Source: Dermabacter sp. (lineage in GTDB: Bacteria; Actinomycetota; Actinomycetes; Actinomycetales; Dermabacteraceae). From it: a stretch of 64,000 nt of DNA. Both the position numbers and the translations under genes were made by a program. Shown piece by piece: positions 19,244 through 28,933 of this stretch. Numbering within the stretch: position 1 is the first letter of the stretch; every line of letters starts with the position of its first letter. The stretch lies in the NCBI GenBank assembly GCA_030538475.1, contig JAUNTX010000003.1, positions 274,341 through 338,340 of the forward strand, given 5' to 3'. The notes under the pieces are model-generated. The model was given only the letters and a program-made list of their open reading frames with translations, searched no databases and had not been told where the DNA came from.

Positions 19244-19975
19244 CTACGCCGACGGCTGCAGGAAGGGGTTCTGCACCACTTCGTCGCCGAGCGTGGTGAC
19301 GGGACCGTGCCCGGGCACCACGAGCAGGTGCGGGTGGGCGATGGCAACCTCGCGCAGGCGCCCGAGCGAGGCCCGCATCTGGTCGGCGCTGCCGCCGTGC
19401 AGGTCCGTGCGGCCGATCGTTCCGGCAAAGAGCACATCGCCCGTGAACATCACGCCACCCACCTGGCGGGCCGACGGTGCGACCCCCACGCGGGGCCGCA
19501 CGTCCACCTCACCGTCATAGGTGTAGAGGGTGGAGCCCTCCGTGTGGCCGGGCGCGGACATGACGCCGAGGTGGAGGGAGCCGAAGGTGAGGTCGTCGCC
19601 GTCAGTCACCTCGATGATGGCGGGCGGGGCGCTCCAGCCGCGAGCGTTCCACACGGGGGCGATCTGGGAGGTAAAGGCCGACGGAAGCTGACCCAACGGA
19701 TCGTCGAGTCGGTAGCGGTCGGCGCTGCCCACGGCGACGGGGATCTCGAGCTCGCGGCCAAGAATGCTCGCATCCGCTACGTGATCCAGGTGGCCGTGGC
19801 TCACGAGGATTGCGCGCGGGGTGAGGCCGTTATCCGTCAGGTGTGAGCGGACCTCATCCGCCACGTCGAGGCCGGGATCCACGATGATGGCATCGGTGCC
19901 GAGGCTCAGGATGCTGCAGGTGGCCCCGAGGAACGGCGAGACGATGAAGGTCAGGGTGGCGCGCTCGGTACTCAT
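19244..19975 (-). CDS. MBL-fold metallo-hydrolase (glyoxalase II-like)
   Basis: Metal-binding motif SHGHLDHVAD gives H60, H62, D64 and H65. Later ligands fall in APGHTEGS and in the conserved FTGDVLFAGTIGRTD and VPGHGP segments. This places it with glyoxalase II-type thioester hydrolases, as is the Rv2581c homologue next to hisS in mycobacteria. The physiological substrate in actinobacteria, which lack glutathione, is uncertain. TAGGCT (19982-19987) ends 6 bases before the ATG at 19975, consistent with leaderless transcription. Confidence 0.85.
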   Translation of the reverse strand: MSTERATLTFIVSPFLGATCSILSLGTDAIIVDPGLDVADEVRSHLTDNGLTPRAILVSHGHLDHVADASILGRELEIPVAVGSADRYRLDDPLGQLPSAFTSQIAPVWNARGWSAPPAIIEVTDGDDLTFGSLHLGVMSAPGHTEGSTLYTYDGEVDVRPRVGVAPSARQVGGVMFTGDVLFAGTIGRTDLHGGSADQMRASLGRLREVAIAHPHLLVVPGHGPVTTLGDEVVQNPFLQPSA

Positions 19976-20181
19976 GGCTCCAGCCTAACGCGCACGGGCC
20001 CGCTGCCCGGCTGCCCATCTGCTCATCTGGACAGGGACGATAAGAATTCCGCACCCCGTGTGGGACGCGATACAGTTTTAGGGTTATGCGCGGCAGGTCC
20101 GCGAATGTAGGTGCGAAATGGCCCCATTTCGCCCCCGGGACGAGGCGCCAGGCGGCGGCCTCGACGACGAGGAGCGTCTTC

Positions 20182-21771
20182 GTGAATTCCAACGAACAGA
20201 CCACTGACCAGGCTTCCACCACCCCTCCCGCTCCCGAGGTGAGCGACGCGGCGCCCGCCACCGAGGACCACGCCGCGAGCGAGACGGCCCCCGAGGCATC
20301 GGCCACGCCGGAGGCAACCGCGACGCCTGCGGCGCCCGCGACTCCCGGCAAGGTCCCGACGCCGAGTGCTCTGCCGAAGCCGGGTGGCCTTCCGAAGCCC
20401 GGAGGCCCCGGCGCGCGCCCGTCGGTCCCCTCCCCCGCCAAGTTCGCGGGCAAGGCGCCGAGCGCCCCGCTGGTCCCGGCCGTGCCGCTGGCCACCTCGT
20501 ACGACGATGACAAAGTGGCGGAGGCCCGCACCTTTGGCAGCGTGAAGGACGACGGCACCGTGAGCGTGCAGGACGGCACCCAGGTCCGCGAGATCGGCAC
20601 GACCGAGCACACGGGCGATGCCGACAAGGCCCTCACCCCGTTCGCTCATGCCTACCTGGATCTCGTGGCGTTCCTCGATGTGATCGAGAAGAAGCTCGAG
20701 GTTCCCGGGCTCACCCAGGCCGATCTCAATCGGATCCTCGAGCAGATGCGCAAGAACATGAAGGAGCCGAAGGTGGTGGGCGACATTCCCGCCCTGCGCC
20801 AGCGCTCCCAGGCCCTGCGCGAGCGTGCGAAGGAGATCATCGCTGAACTCGAGAAGGCGCGCATGGCCGTGCGGGAAGAAGCGACCGCGAAGCGCACCGC
20901 CTTCGTCGAGGAGATCGAGGCCCTTGTGGCGACCGATGCTCACCGCATGTCGTGGAAGGTGGCCGCCGAGCGCATGCGGGCCATGGTGAGCGACTGGAAG
21001 GCCATGCAGAAGGCCGACACCGCCATCGAACGCGAGACGGAAAACGCCCTGTGGAAGCGCCTGAGCACGGCGCGCGCCGAGTTCGACCGCAAGCGGCGCG
21101 CCCACTTTGCGCAGCTCGATGAGCAGCACGGGGAGGCGGAGAAGATTCGTTCCGCGCTCATCACCCGCGCGGAGGCCATCAAGGATTCGGAAGATTTCGG
21201 CCGCACGGCGGGCGAGTTCCGCGAACTCATGGCCGAATGGCGGGCCGCTCCCCGCGGCAATCGCCGCAAAGACGATGCCCAGTGGGCGCGGTTCAAGGCA
21301 GCGCAGGACGCGTTCTTTGAGCGCCGCAATCAGGATCTCGAAGCCTCGGACGCCGAGCAGAAGCAGAACCTTGCCGTCAAGGAAGAACTGCTGACCAAGG
21401 CGGAGGCGCTGCTTCCCATCACGGATCTTGCCGCGGCCAAGAAGGCATTCCGCTCGATCGAGGACTCCTACGAGGCCGCGGGCAAGGTGCCGCGCGGCGC
21501 GATCCGCCGCGTGGATGATCGCCTGCGCGCGGTGCGGGAGGCAATCTCGAACGCGGAAGATGCCGAGTGGCGCCGCACCGACCCCCGGACCAAGGCGCGC
21601 GTCCAGGGGGCCTCCTCGCAGTTGCAGGCGGCCATCGCGAGCTACGAAGAGGATCTGGCGAAGGCCAAGGCCTCCGGCGATCAGCGACGCATCGACAAGG
21701 CCCAGGCGGCGCTTGACGCGCGGCGCGAGTGGCTCGAGGTCATCGAGCGCAGCGCCAACGATCTCGGTTAG
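20182..21771 (+). CDS. DUF349 domain protein, helical repeat
   Basis: Cytosolic protein with several DUF349 repeats: long charged helices such as LRQRSQALRERAKEIIAELE, FGRTAGEFRELMAEWRAAP and AKKAFRSIEDSYEAAGKVP make up residues about 130-529. The first 110 residues are Pro/Ala/Thr/Gly-rich with LPKPGG repeats and are probably disordered. The GTG at 20182 is chosen because GAGGAG (20169-20174) sits 7 bases upstream; an ATG at 20086 adds 32 poorly conserved residues. The family is widespread next to rel in actinobacteria and has no firmly established activity to my knowledge; long helical architecture suggests a scaffolding or RNA/protein-binding role, but that is inference. Confidence 0.85.
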   Translation: MNSNEQTTDQASTTPPAPEVSDAAPATEDHAASETAPEASATPEATATPAAPATPGKVPTPSALPKPGGLPKPGGPGARPSVPSPAKFAGKAPSAPLVPAVPLATSYDDDKVAEARTFGSVKDDGTVSVQDGTQVREIGTTEHTGDADKALTPFAHAYLDLVAFLDVIEKKLEVPGLTQADLNRILEQMRKNMKEPKVVGDIPALRQRSQALRERAKEIIAELEKARMAVREEATAKRTAFVEEIEALVATDAHRMSWKVAAERMRAMVSDWKAMQKADTAIERETENALWKRLSTARAEFDRKRRAHFAQLDEQHGEAEKIRSALITRAEAIKDSEDFGRTAGEFRELMAEWRAAPRGNRRKDDAQWARFKAAQDAFFERRNQDLEASDAEQKQNLAVKEELLTKAEALLPITDLAAAKKAFRSIEDSYEAAGKVPRGAIRRVDDRLRAVREAISNAEDAEWRRTDPRTKARVQGASSQLQAAIASYEEDLAKAKASGDQRRIDKAQAALDARREWLEVIERSANDLG

Positions 21772-21785
21772 CCGTCGGTTTTTCG

Positions 21786-21822
21786 TGCCCCCGCCTACTT
21801 GTCCACAATCGCGGCGGGGGCA
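21786..21822 (+). terminator. Stem-loop after the DUF349 gene
   Basis: Perfect 10-base arms TGCCCCCGCC (21786-21795) and GGCGGGGGCA (21813-21822) with a 17-base loop, 14 bases after the stop codon. There is no T-tract after the stem on the plus strand, so this is a GC-rich actinobacterial-style terminator. Confidence 0.5.
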
Positions 21823-21857
21823 TTGCCGTGTCCGCTCGAATCGAGCACGCTCGATCC

Positions 21858-22610
21858 ATGACCCTTTGCCCGCCGTCTGCCCCGCCAGCCATACCCGAGC
21901 GCACCACGTCGGCCCCGCCCGCCTCACCGGCGCGTGAGGCCCGCCTGCACCCCGCCCACCTCGCCACGTGGTCCCCTCACGCGAGCGACATCGCCTCCGC
22001 CGTGACCGAGCACGTGAGCCTCGATGTCCCCCGCCTCGCCCCCACGCCCACGCACCTCAGCCTGCTGGGCCGCGACGCCCCCACCACCGCGCTGAGCCCC
22101 GAGGTTCACCTCGTCTCCCACGGCACGCTCGGGGTCCGCGAACGCGCCGTCGCCGTCGGCCTCGCCCTGCACCCCTTCGCGCTCACGCCGGAAACGGTCA
22201 TCGCCGATCACACCGCCGCGTGGGTGTGGTGCGGCGGCCGCTGCCCCGACACCCTCACCGTGAGCGCCCACAGCCGGCGTCGGCCCCCGCCCGGGGTGGT
22301 GTCACGCCAGCTCACGCTCTTTGCCGGGGATGTGCTCACGCTCGCCGGCTGCCCCGTGCTGGCCCCGCATCGGGTCTTTGCCGAACTGCTCGCCGGAGAG
22401 CCGAGCGTCGAGGATCAACGCTGGGCCAGGAAGCTGCTGACCGATGGGTGGCTGAGCGTCGAGGAACTGCGCCGACTCTCCCGTCAGCGCAAGCGGCTCG
22501 CGCGCGAGCTTCCCGACGGGCGCCGCAGCGGCGCGGCCCGCTATCGACGGCTCGCTCGCCACGCACGGCGCCTTACACAAGGCGAGGGCCAGGCGGTCAG
22601 GTGTTCATGA
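21858..22610 (+). CDS. AbiEi-antitoxin-like protein, orphan
   Basis: A 250-residue protein whose middle resembles the actinobacterial AbiEi-type antitoxin/DUF559-associated N-terminal region: an [15 protein letters not shown] segment, [17 protein letters not shown], and [13 protein letters not shown]. The beginning is Pro/Ala-rich and probably disordered. The C-terminus is strongly basic ([18 protein letters not shown]), suggesting nucleic-acid contact. No DUF559 endonuclease domain and no AbiEii nucleotidyltransferase partner is present nearby, so it does not form an obvious toxin-antitoxin pair. The ATG at 21858 has no clear ribosome binding site. It converges on rel with a 14-base overlap. 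The function is unknown. Confidence 0.6.
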   Translation: MTLCPPSAPPAIPERTTSAPPASPAREARLHPAHLATWSPHASDIASAVTEHVSLDVPRLAPTPTHLSLLGRDAPTTALSPEVHLVSHGTLGVRERAVAVGLALHPFALTPETVIADHTAAWVWCGGRCPDTLTVSAHSRRRPPPGVVSRQLTLFAGDVLTLAGCPVLAPHRVFAELLAGEPSVEDQRWARKLLTDGWLSVEELRRLSRQRKRLARELPDGRRSGAARYRRLARHARRLTQGEGQAVRCS

Positions 22611-24876
22611 CCTTGCCGTCGGAGGTCACCCGGTAGGCGTCATACACGCCGGAGACCTTGCGTACCTGCTTGAGCACGCTCTGCAGGTGGGAGGGATCGG
22701 CAAGCTCGAACGAGAAGTAGGCGGTCGCCAGCCGATCCGGCCGCGAGTGGCAGGTGGCCGACAGTATGTTGACGTCCTGATCCGAGACCTGATTGGCCAG
22801 ATCGGTCAGCAGCCGCGAACGATCCAGCGCCTCCACCTTGATGTGCACGAGATACGAACTCGACGTGTGACCAGACCAGTGCACCGCCACGAACCGATCC
22901 GGCTGCTGCTCCTGCATCTGCTTCGCGTTCGTACAGTCCACGTGATGCACCGAGACGCCCGAACCGCGCGTCACGAAGCCGACGATCTTATCCCCCGGCA
23001 CCGGCGCGCAACACTTGGCGAGCTTCACCCAGAGGTCCGACTGGCCGTCGACCACGACACCCTGATCGGTGTGCGAGGAACGCCGCGGCTTCGCGAGCAC
23101 CTTCGACGGCAGCACCGCCTCCGCGGCGTCCTCCTGGGAGCCTTCGACCCCGCCCACTTCGGTCACGAGCCGCGCCACTATGTTCTCCGCGCTCACGTGG
23201 TGTTCGCCGATCGCACTGTAGAGCGTATCCACCGAGTCGTAGTTCAGCTCCGCCGCCACGTTCGTCAGCATCTCGTGCGTGAGCATCCGCCGAAGCGGCA
23301 AGTTCTGCTTGCGCAGCTGAAGCGCCAGTTCGTCCCGGCCCCGCTCGAGCGCCTCTTCGCGCCGCTCCTTCGAGAACCACTGGCGGATCTTCGTGCGGGC
23401 CCTCGGGGAGCGCACGAAGTTCAACCAGTCGTGGCTCGGGCCCGCGCCCTCCGCCTTCGACGTGAAAACCTCGACCACATCGCCGGTCTTCAACTCCGCC
23501 TTGAGGGAGACGATCTTGCCGTTCACGCGCGCACTCATCGTGCGGTGGCCCACCTCCGTGTGGACCGCGTACGCGAAGTCAACGGGCGTGGCGCCCTGGG
23601 GCAGGGCCATGACATCACCCTTCGGGGTGAAGACATACACCTCTTGCGTGGTCATCTCGTAGCGCAGACTGTCGAGGAACTCGCCGGAATCGGCGGTGTC
23701 CTTCTGCCAGTCCAGCAACTGGCGCAGCCAGTTCATCTCGCCACCGGCCAGGTCGTTGCCGGCGGCGGATTCCTCCACGGCCTCGCCGCGCGCCACGCGC
23801 GCCTTGTACTTCCAGTGCGCCGCCACGCCGTATTCCGCGCGCCGGTGCATTTCCCACGTGCGGATCTGGATCTCGACGGGCTTGCCGTCGGGCCCGATCA
23901 CCGTGGTGTGCAGCGACTGGTAGAGGTTGAACTTCGGCAGCGCGATGTAATCCTTGAAGCGCCCCGGCATGGGGCTCCACCGGGCATGCAGGGTGCCGAG
24001 CACCGCGTAGCAATCGCGTACGCTGTCCACGAGCACGCGAATCCCCACGAGGTCGTAGATGTCGGCGAAGTCGCGGCCGCGCACGATCATCTTTTGGTAC
24101 ACGGAGTAGTAGTGCTTCGGGCGGCCCGTCACGGTCGCCTCAATGTTCGAGGCCGCGAGGTCCTCGTGGATCGCATCGGTGACCCGCCCCAGGTACTTCT
24201 CGCGAGCGGGCGCGTGCTGGGCCACGAGCGAGACGATCTCGTCATACACCTTCGGATACAGCACCTGGAAGCTCAGATCTTCGAGCTCCCACTTGATGGT
24301 GTTCAGGCCCAGGCGGTGCGCGAGCGGCGCGTAGATTTCGAGGGTTTCCTTGGCCTTGCGCTCCGCGCTCGAGCCGGACACGTACTTCCAGGTGCGGGCA
24401 TTGTGGAGGCGGTCGGCCAGCTTGATGAGCAGCACGCGAATATCGCGGCTCATCGCGATGATCATTTTGCGGACCGTTTCGGCCTGAGCCGCCTCGCCGT
24501 AGGTCACGCGGTCCAGCTTGGTGACGCCATCGACAAGCACGCCAATCGTGTCGCCGAATTCCTCGCTCAGGGCCTCGAGCGAATAGTCCGTATCCTCCAC
24601 CGTGTCATGCAGCAGCGCGGCGGCAAGAATCTCATCGGGCGACCCCATTTCCGCGAGAATGGTCGCGACCGCGATGGGGTGGGTGATGTACGGTTCACCG
24701 CTCTTGCGCGCCTGACCCCGGTGGCAGCGTTCGGCCACCTCATAGGCGCGGAAAATGAGCGCGAGGTCATCGTCGGGCCGCTGAGACTCAATCGCCTCGA
24801 TCAGCGGGCGAAGAAGCGGATCATCGGGGGTGCCGTGCAGGTGCTCCGGTCGAATGTCGCGGACTGCATCACTCAT
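22597..24876 (-). CDS. rel: Bifunctional (p)ppGpp synthetase/hydrolase Rel
   Basis: Stringent-response enzyme. In order: the HD hydrolase domain (H52, and H90-D91 in LLHDTVEDT), the synthetase domain ([15 protein letters not shown] region and [18 protein letters not shown]), a TGS domain ([20 protein letters not shown]), the Cys-containing zinc-finger region ([17 protein letters not shown]) and a C-terminal ACT/RRM domain ([17 protein letters not shown]). The 759 residues are full length, and both active sites appear intact. AAGGAG precedes the ATG. It neighbours apt and secDF as in most actinobacteria; apt lies 62 bases upstream on the same strand. Confidence 0.96.
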   Translation of the reverse strand: MSDAVRDIRPEHLHGTPDDPLLRPLIEAIESQRPDDDLALIFRAYEVAERCHRGQARKSGEPYITHPIAVATILAEMGSPDEILAAALLHDTVEDTDYSLEALSEEFGDTIGVLVDGVTKLDRVTYGEAAQAETVRKMIIAMSRDIRVLLIKLADRLHNARTWKYVSGSSAERKAKETLEIYAPLAHRLGLNTIKWELEDLSFQVLYPKVYDEIVSLVAQHAPAREKYLGRVTDAIHEDLAASNIEATVTGRPKHYYSVYQKMIVRGRDFADIYDLVGIRVLVDSVRDCYAVLGTLHARWSPMPGRFKDYIALPKFNLYQSLHTTVIGPDGKPVEIQIRTWEMHRRAEYGVAAHWKYKARVARGEAVEESAAGNDLAGGEMNWLRQLLDWQKDTADSGEFLDSLRYEMTTQEVYVFTPKGDVMALPQGATPVDFAYAVHTEVGHRTMSARVNGKIVSLKAELKTGDVVEVFTSKAEGAGPSHDWLNFVRSPRARTKIRQWFSKERREEALERGRDELALQLRKQNLPLRRMLTHEMLTNVAAELNYDSVDTLYSAIGEHHVSAENIVARLVTEVGGVEGSQEDAAEAVLPSKVLAKPRRSSHTDQGVVVDGQSDLWVKLAKCCAPVPGDKIVGFVTRGSGVSVHHVDCTNAKQMQEQQPDRFVAVHWSGHTSSSYLVHIKVEALDRSRLLTDLANQVSDQDVNILSATCHSRPDRLATAYFSFELADPSHLQSVLKQVRKVSGVYDAYRVTSDGKVMNT

Positions 24877-24938
24877 GGCTTCTCCTTACCCCAAAACACC
24901 AGTGTAAAGCGAAACTACCGTGAGCGCGGTACGGGAGA

Positions 24939-25514
24939 CTAGTTGGGAACGCTCCACACGGTGTGCACGTCGGTGCCGTGCAGCTGATCGCGGCCCCCGA
25001 GGCCCACCAGTTCGATGAGGAAGCTGGCCGCCACCACGTCGGCCCCGAGCGACTGCACGAGCTTGATGGTCGCCGCGGCGGTGCCGCCCGTAGCGAGCAG
25101 GTCGTCGAGGACGAGCACCTGCGAACCCGGGTCAATGGCGCCTTCGGCGATCTCGATGGTGGCCGAGCCGTATTCGAGGTCGTAAGACAGCGACGTGGGG
25201 CGCCCGGGCAGCTTCCCGGCCTTGCGCACCGGCACGAAGCCGAGGCCCATCTCGTAGGCGAGCGGTGCGCCGAGCACGAAGCCGCGCGCCTCGGTGCCCA
25301 CGATGATGTCCACGTGGCTCGGCACCGTGCTGGCCCAGTATTCGATGACCGTGGCCATGGCCTTCGGGTCCCGCAACAGCGGGGTGATGTCGCGGAACAG
25401 GACGCCGGGTTCGGGCCAGTCGGGAAACAGGCCGATGTGGGTCCGCTCAATCTCCGCGATCTCGGGCGGGCAGGTGGCCTCGCCGTGGTCCAGGGTCCGG
25501 GAATCGTGTGTCAT
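24939..25514 (-). CDS. apt: Adenine phosphoribosyltransferase
   Basis: Salvages adenine to AMP using PRPP. The PRPP-binding loop reads VLVLDDLLATGGTAAA, preceded by the substrate region GTEARGFVLGAPLAYEMGLGF and the flexible-loop region SYDLEYGSATIEI. The 191 residues include a slightly longer N-terminus than E. coli Apt. Start overlaps the secF stop by 4 bases (ATGA), so translation is coupled to secF. The apt-secF-secD-yajC order and proximity to rel are conserved in actinobacteria. Confidence 0.95.
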   Translation of the reverse strand: MTHDSRTLDHGEATCPPEIAEIERTHIGLFPDWPEPGVLFRDITPLLRDPKAMATVIEYWASTVPSHVDIIVGTEARGFVLGAPLAYEMGLGFVPVRKAGKLPGRPTSLSYDLEYGSATIEIAEGAIDPGSQVLVLDDLLATGGTAAATIKLVQSLGADVVAASFLIELVGLGGRDQLHGTDVHTVWSVPN

Positions 25515-26500
25515 GCGGCGCTGCCTTCCGAAGTCCGCGCGCGCTCAAGCGCGGCAGTGTGCTGGGTGATGTCGTCCTCCGAACGCCGCAGGTCCACGAG
25601 GAAGCCGGGCGCGAGGAAGATGGAGGAGAAGGTGCCCGCGATGATCCCCACGAACAGGGCCAGCGAAATGTCCTTCAGAGTTCCGGCGCCAAGCAGGAAG
25701 GCGCCGATGGCCAGAATCGACCCGACGGGCAGCAGGGCCACGACGGAGGTGTTGATGGAACGCACGAGCGTCTGGTTCGCCGCGAGGTTGACGAGTTCGG
25801 CGAACGTCCGCTCGCTCTGTCCGGTGAAGCCGTCGGTGTTCTCGCGCACCTTGTCGAAGACCACCACCGTGTCGTACAGGGAATAGCCCAGCACGGTGAG
25901 GAAGCCGATGACCGTGGCGGGGGTGATCTCGAAACCAATCGCGCCGTAGGCCACGATCGTGAACACGAGATCGTGCATGAGCGCCATCATCGCCGCGATG
26001 GACGCCTTGATGTTGCGGAAGTACAGGGCCATGACCACGGTCACGAGGATCATGAACACGATGACGCCCTGGATGGCCTTCTGGGTGACATCGCCGCCCC
26101 AGTTGGGTCCCACGAACGAACTGGAAACATCGGCGGGGCTCACCCCGTAGGCCTCGGCGAGGCGCGCGGCCATGGCGTTCGTATCGTCGGTGCTCAGCTG
26201 CTCCGTCTGCACTCGCAGGGTCGAGGCCCCGAGTTGGCTCACGCGCGGCTCGTTGCTCGGCACCTGTTCGCGCACCACGTCGCGTGCGATGGACTGATCG
26301 GCGTTCTGGACGCCCGCGATCTGGAACTCGCTGCCGCCCGTGAACTCCATGCCCCAGTTGAGGCCGCGCACGCCGGTGATCGCGGCGAGGGCGATGATGA
26401 TGACGGCGCTGATGAGGTACCAGGTGCGGCGGCGAGAAACGATGGGCACCGAGACGCGCCCCGCGTGCAGGTCATTGCCCAGCTCGGAAAATGTGCGCAT
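25511..26500 (-). CDS. secF: Protein translocase subunit SecF
   Basis: Inner membrane partner of SecD that uses the proton gradient to help preprotein export through SecYEG. A first membrane helix (about residues 27-46) is followed by the GMEFTGGSEFQI motif, a periplasmic domain, and five more helices containing TVLGYSLYDTVVVFDKVREN, the SecF signature, and NQTLVRSINTS. At 329 residues it is of usual length. Its ATG overlaps the secD stop by one base (TAATG), so the two are coupled. Confidence 0.96.
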   Translation of the reverse strand: MRTFSELGNDLHAGRVSVPIVSRRRTWYLISAVIIIALAAITGVRGLNWGMEFTGGSEFQIAGVQNADQSIARDVVREQVPSNEPRVSQLGASTLRVQTEQLSTDDTNAMAARLAEAYGVSPADVSSSFVGPNWGGDVTQKAIQGVIVFMILVTVVMALYFRNIKASIAAMMALMHDLVFTIVAYGAIGFEITPATVIGFLTVLGYSLYDTVVVFDKVRENTDGFTGQSERTFAELVNLAANQTLVRSINTSVVALLPVGSILAIGAFLLGAGTLKDISLALFVGIIAGTFSSIFLAPGFLVDLRRSEDDITQHTAALERARTSEGSAA

Positions 26501-28335
26501 TAGTTGTCCTCTCCCGCGCTCTGGACCGGGCCCGAGGGTGGCGATCCCGGTTCCTGCCGCCTCTGGTCGGCCTCGCGAGCCTCCCTGGCCTCGCGGGCCT
26601 TGCGTTCGGCGAGCGTCTCCGCGGGGGCCGCGCTCGGACTTGACGAGCGGCGCGGAAGCGGCAGAGGGCCCCGACGTTCGCTCTCGCTGCGGAAGCGGGC
26701 GCGCCCGGCGTACGCGGGCACGTTGCGGCCCAGCTGCGCGGGATCAAGACCGCTGAGCGGGTGCCCCTTGCCGAAGAAGTTCGTGCGTACGAGCGACTGG
26801 AGCAGCGGGTGGGTGAATAGGAACACCACGATGAGGTCGAGGAGTGTGGTGAGGCCGAGCGTGAACGCGAAGCCGCGCACCGATCCGGCGCTCACGAGGT
26901 AGAGCACGATGGCCGCGATGAGGTTGACCGCGTCGGAGGCGAGGATCGTTCGCTTGGCGCGATCCCAGCCGTGATCGACTGCGCCGACGATGCCGCGCCC
27001 CTCGCGGATTTCGTCGCGCACGCGCTCGAAGTAGACGATGAACGAGTCCGCGGTGAAGGCGATCGCGACGATGAGGCCCGCGACGCCCGCGAGGGAGAGC
27101 CGGTAGTTCACGTCCGGCAAGTTCGACATGATCGTGATGATCGCGTAGGCGAGGCCGCCCATGAGGATGAGCGACGTGATCGTGACGATGGAGAGGACGC
27201 GGTACTGCAGCGCCGCGTACGCCATGACGAGGATGAGGCCGATGAGGCCCGCGATGAGGCCGTTGCGCAGCTGATCGGAGCCGAGCGTGGCGGAGATCTG
27301 CTGTTCGGACTGCACCGAGAACTCGAGCGGCAGTGCACCGAACTTCAGCTGGCTTGCGAGTTCCTGGGCCCGTTCCGCCGTGAAGTTGCCGTTGATCGAG
27401 GAGCGCGTGCTCGTGGGAGATTCCACGACGGGCGCGGAGATCACGAGGGAGTCGAGCACGATGGCGAACTGCCGGGTGGCGCCGTCTCCTGAGTACAGGG
27501 CCTGGGACATCGTGCCGAAGGTTTCGCCCGCGGCGGCATCGAACTCGAGGTTGACCACGTAGAAGCCGGTGGCCTGGCCGGCGGGCGTGGATTCGGGGCT
27601 CACGCTCGCATCGGCCACGTTTTCGCCCGTGACGACCTCGGGGCCGAGCACGTACTTCGCCGCGCCCCCGGGCGCACACGCGACGACGGTGTCCGTGGGT
27701 CGGGAGTTGACGTCGTGGTCCTGAAGGACCTGGGGGTCGGTGCAGTTGAGCGCCGCGAACTCTGCCTCCACCTGCGGGGTGAGACGCTCCGCGCTCCACG
27801 CGAGCGGCCCGTCAGCCGGCACGGCGCCCGAGGATCCGCCGTCGCTCGCCTCGGCGCTCTGGCCCTCCTGCGCCCCCGAGGTCACGACGGGGCCAAACGC
27901 GGAAGGATCCTGGAGGACGCCGTCGGAGGCGCCGCCAGCGTCCGAGGCCGTGGCCTCGGGAGCGCCTTCGTACAGGACCGGCCGAAAGCTCATGGTCGCG
28001 GTGCGGCGCAGGGCCTCCGAGGTGCGCTCGTCGATCTCGCCGGGCACGTTGACCACGATGTTCGTGCCGCCCTGGACGCTGATCTCCGTTTCGGCCACGC
28101 CGAGAGCGTTGATGCGCTGCGCCATGATCTGCCGCGCCTGATCCATCTGCTCGGCGGAAATCGGCTCCCCCGTGCGCGAGGAGGCCTGCAGGATCACCTG
28201 CGTGCCGCCTTCGAGGTCCAGGGCGAGCTTGGGCTGGGCCTGCCACCCGTTCTGGGTGACGCCGACCCCGAGGATGGATCCCAGAAGGATGACGATGAGC
28301 GCGATGCCCGTGAGCGCTAAACGACGTGCTGGCAT
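26500..28335 (-). CDS. secD: Protein translocase subunit SecD
   Basis: Membrane partner of SecF. After an N-terminal helix (about residues 5-25) comes LALDLEGGTQVILQ, the SecD D1 motif, a large external domain with an acidic Ser/Gly-rich insertion around residues 130-165, and a second RND-like part whose membrane helices include GLIVAIAFTADSFIVYFERV. The final 65 residues form a charged cytoplasmic tail rich in Arg, Glu and Pro. The ATG at 28335 is chosen because AAGGGAAC is just upstream and the hydrophobic signal-anchor starts at once; the frame is open for 30 more codons upstream but lacks a ribosome binding site. Confidence 0.95.
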   Translation of the reverse strand: MPARRLALTGIALIVILLGSILGVGVTQNGWQAQPKLALDLEGGTQVILQASSRTGEPISAEQMDQARQIMAQRINALGVAETEISVQGGTNIVVNVPGEIDERTSEALRRTATMSFRPVLYEGAPEATASDAGGASDGVLQDPSAFGPVVTSGAQEGQSAEASDGGSSGAVPADGPLAWSAERLTPQVEAEFAALNCTDPQVLQDHDVNSRPTDTVVACAPGGAAKYVLGPEVVTGENVADASVSPESTPAGQATGFYVVNLEFDAAAGETFGTMSQALYSGDGATRQFAIVLDSLVISAPVVESPTSTRSSINGNFTAERAQELASQLKFGALPLEFSVQSEQQISATLGSDQLRNGLIAGLIGLILVMAYAALQYRVLSIVTITSLILMGGLAYAIITIMSNLPDVNYRLSLAGVAGLIVAIAFTADSFIVYFERVRDEIREGRGIVGAVDHGWDRAKRTILASDAVNLIAAIVLYLVSAGSVRGFAFTLGLTTLLDLIVVFLFTHPLLQSLVRTNFFGKGHPLSGLDPAQLGRNVPAYAGRARFRSESERRGPLPLPRRSSSPSAAPAETLAERKAREAREAREADQRRQEPGSPPSGPVQSAGEDN

Positions 28336-28365
28336 GAAGTTCCCTTGATGATGACCCCGATGATC

Positions 28366-28406
28366 GGCGAGGCAGTGGGCCGCCCCGGGCGGCGCCCTGC
28401 CTCGCC
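28366..28406 (-). promoter_or_regulatory. Strong GC stem-loop in the yajC-secD gap
   Basis: Arms GGCGAGGCAG (28366-28375) and CTGCCTCGCC (28397-28406) are perfect complements, and the interior GGGCCGCC/GGCGGCGCCC also pairs. It sits in the 121-base yajC-secD spacer with no T-tract after it. It may be an attenuating or transcript-stabilising hairpin that sets the yajC:secDF ratio. Confidence 0.5.
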
Positions 28407-28456
28407 GCAGAGCACGGGCGCGCACCCCGGAGGTTGCGCGCCACGATGCGAGAGAG

Positions 28457-28837
28457 TTAGCGGTCCCGGCCGGTGTCCGAGGAGTCCACGGTTACGCCCG
28501 AGATGGTGCCGTTCGCATCCGTCACCGGCGCGTCGTCGGAGGAGAGCTCGGTGTCCTGGCCGTCCGCGGTCTCGCCGTAGGAGGCCACGCGCTCGGCGAT
28601 GGACTGGCGGGCCCACTTGAGCTGGGCGCCGGATTCGGTTTCGAGAATGAGGGCATCATCGAGTTCTTCCACGACCATGCCGTAGAAGCCGGAGTGCGTG
28701 CGCACTTCGTCCCCCACGCCGATGGTCTTGAGAAGTTCCTGATGCTGCTGCATCCGCTTGCGCTGGCCGCGGCTCATGAGCCACATCGGGATCATCATGA
28801 CCAGGAAGAAGATGATCAGGAGCATAAGAGGGTCCAC
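28457..28837 (-). CDS. yajC: Preprotein translocase accessory subunit YajC
   Basis: Small single-pass membrane protein of the SecDF-YajC complex. One N-terminal helix (about residues 3-20) is followed by SRGQRKRMQQHQELLKTIGV and GDEVRTHSGFYGMV, the family core, and a disordered Asp/Ser-rich tail. The 126 residues are normal. GGATCC-type AAGGATCC precedes the ATG weakly. It lies 96 bases downstream of ruvB and upstream of secD. Confidence 0.93.
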   Translation of the reverse strand: MDPLMLLIIFFLVMMIPMWLMSRGQRKRMQQHQELLKTIGVGDEVRTHSGFYGMVVEELDDALILETESGAQLKWARQSIAERVASYGETADGQDTELSSDDAPVTDANGTISGVTVDSSDTGRDR

Positions 28838-28933
28838 GGGGGATCCTTTCGTCGATTCACGAGAGACCTGTTCACTGTACCGGGCCGTCCCTGGCCATGG
28901 GGGCTCAGGCGCGCCCTATGCCACATTGCGGCC

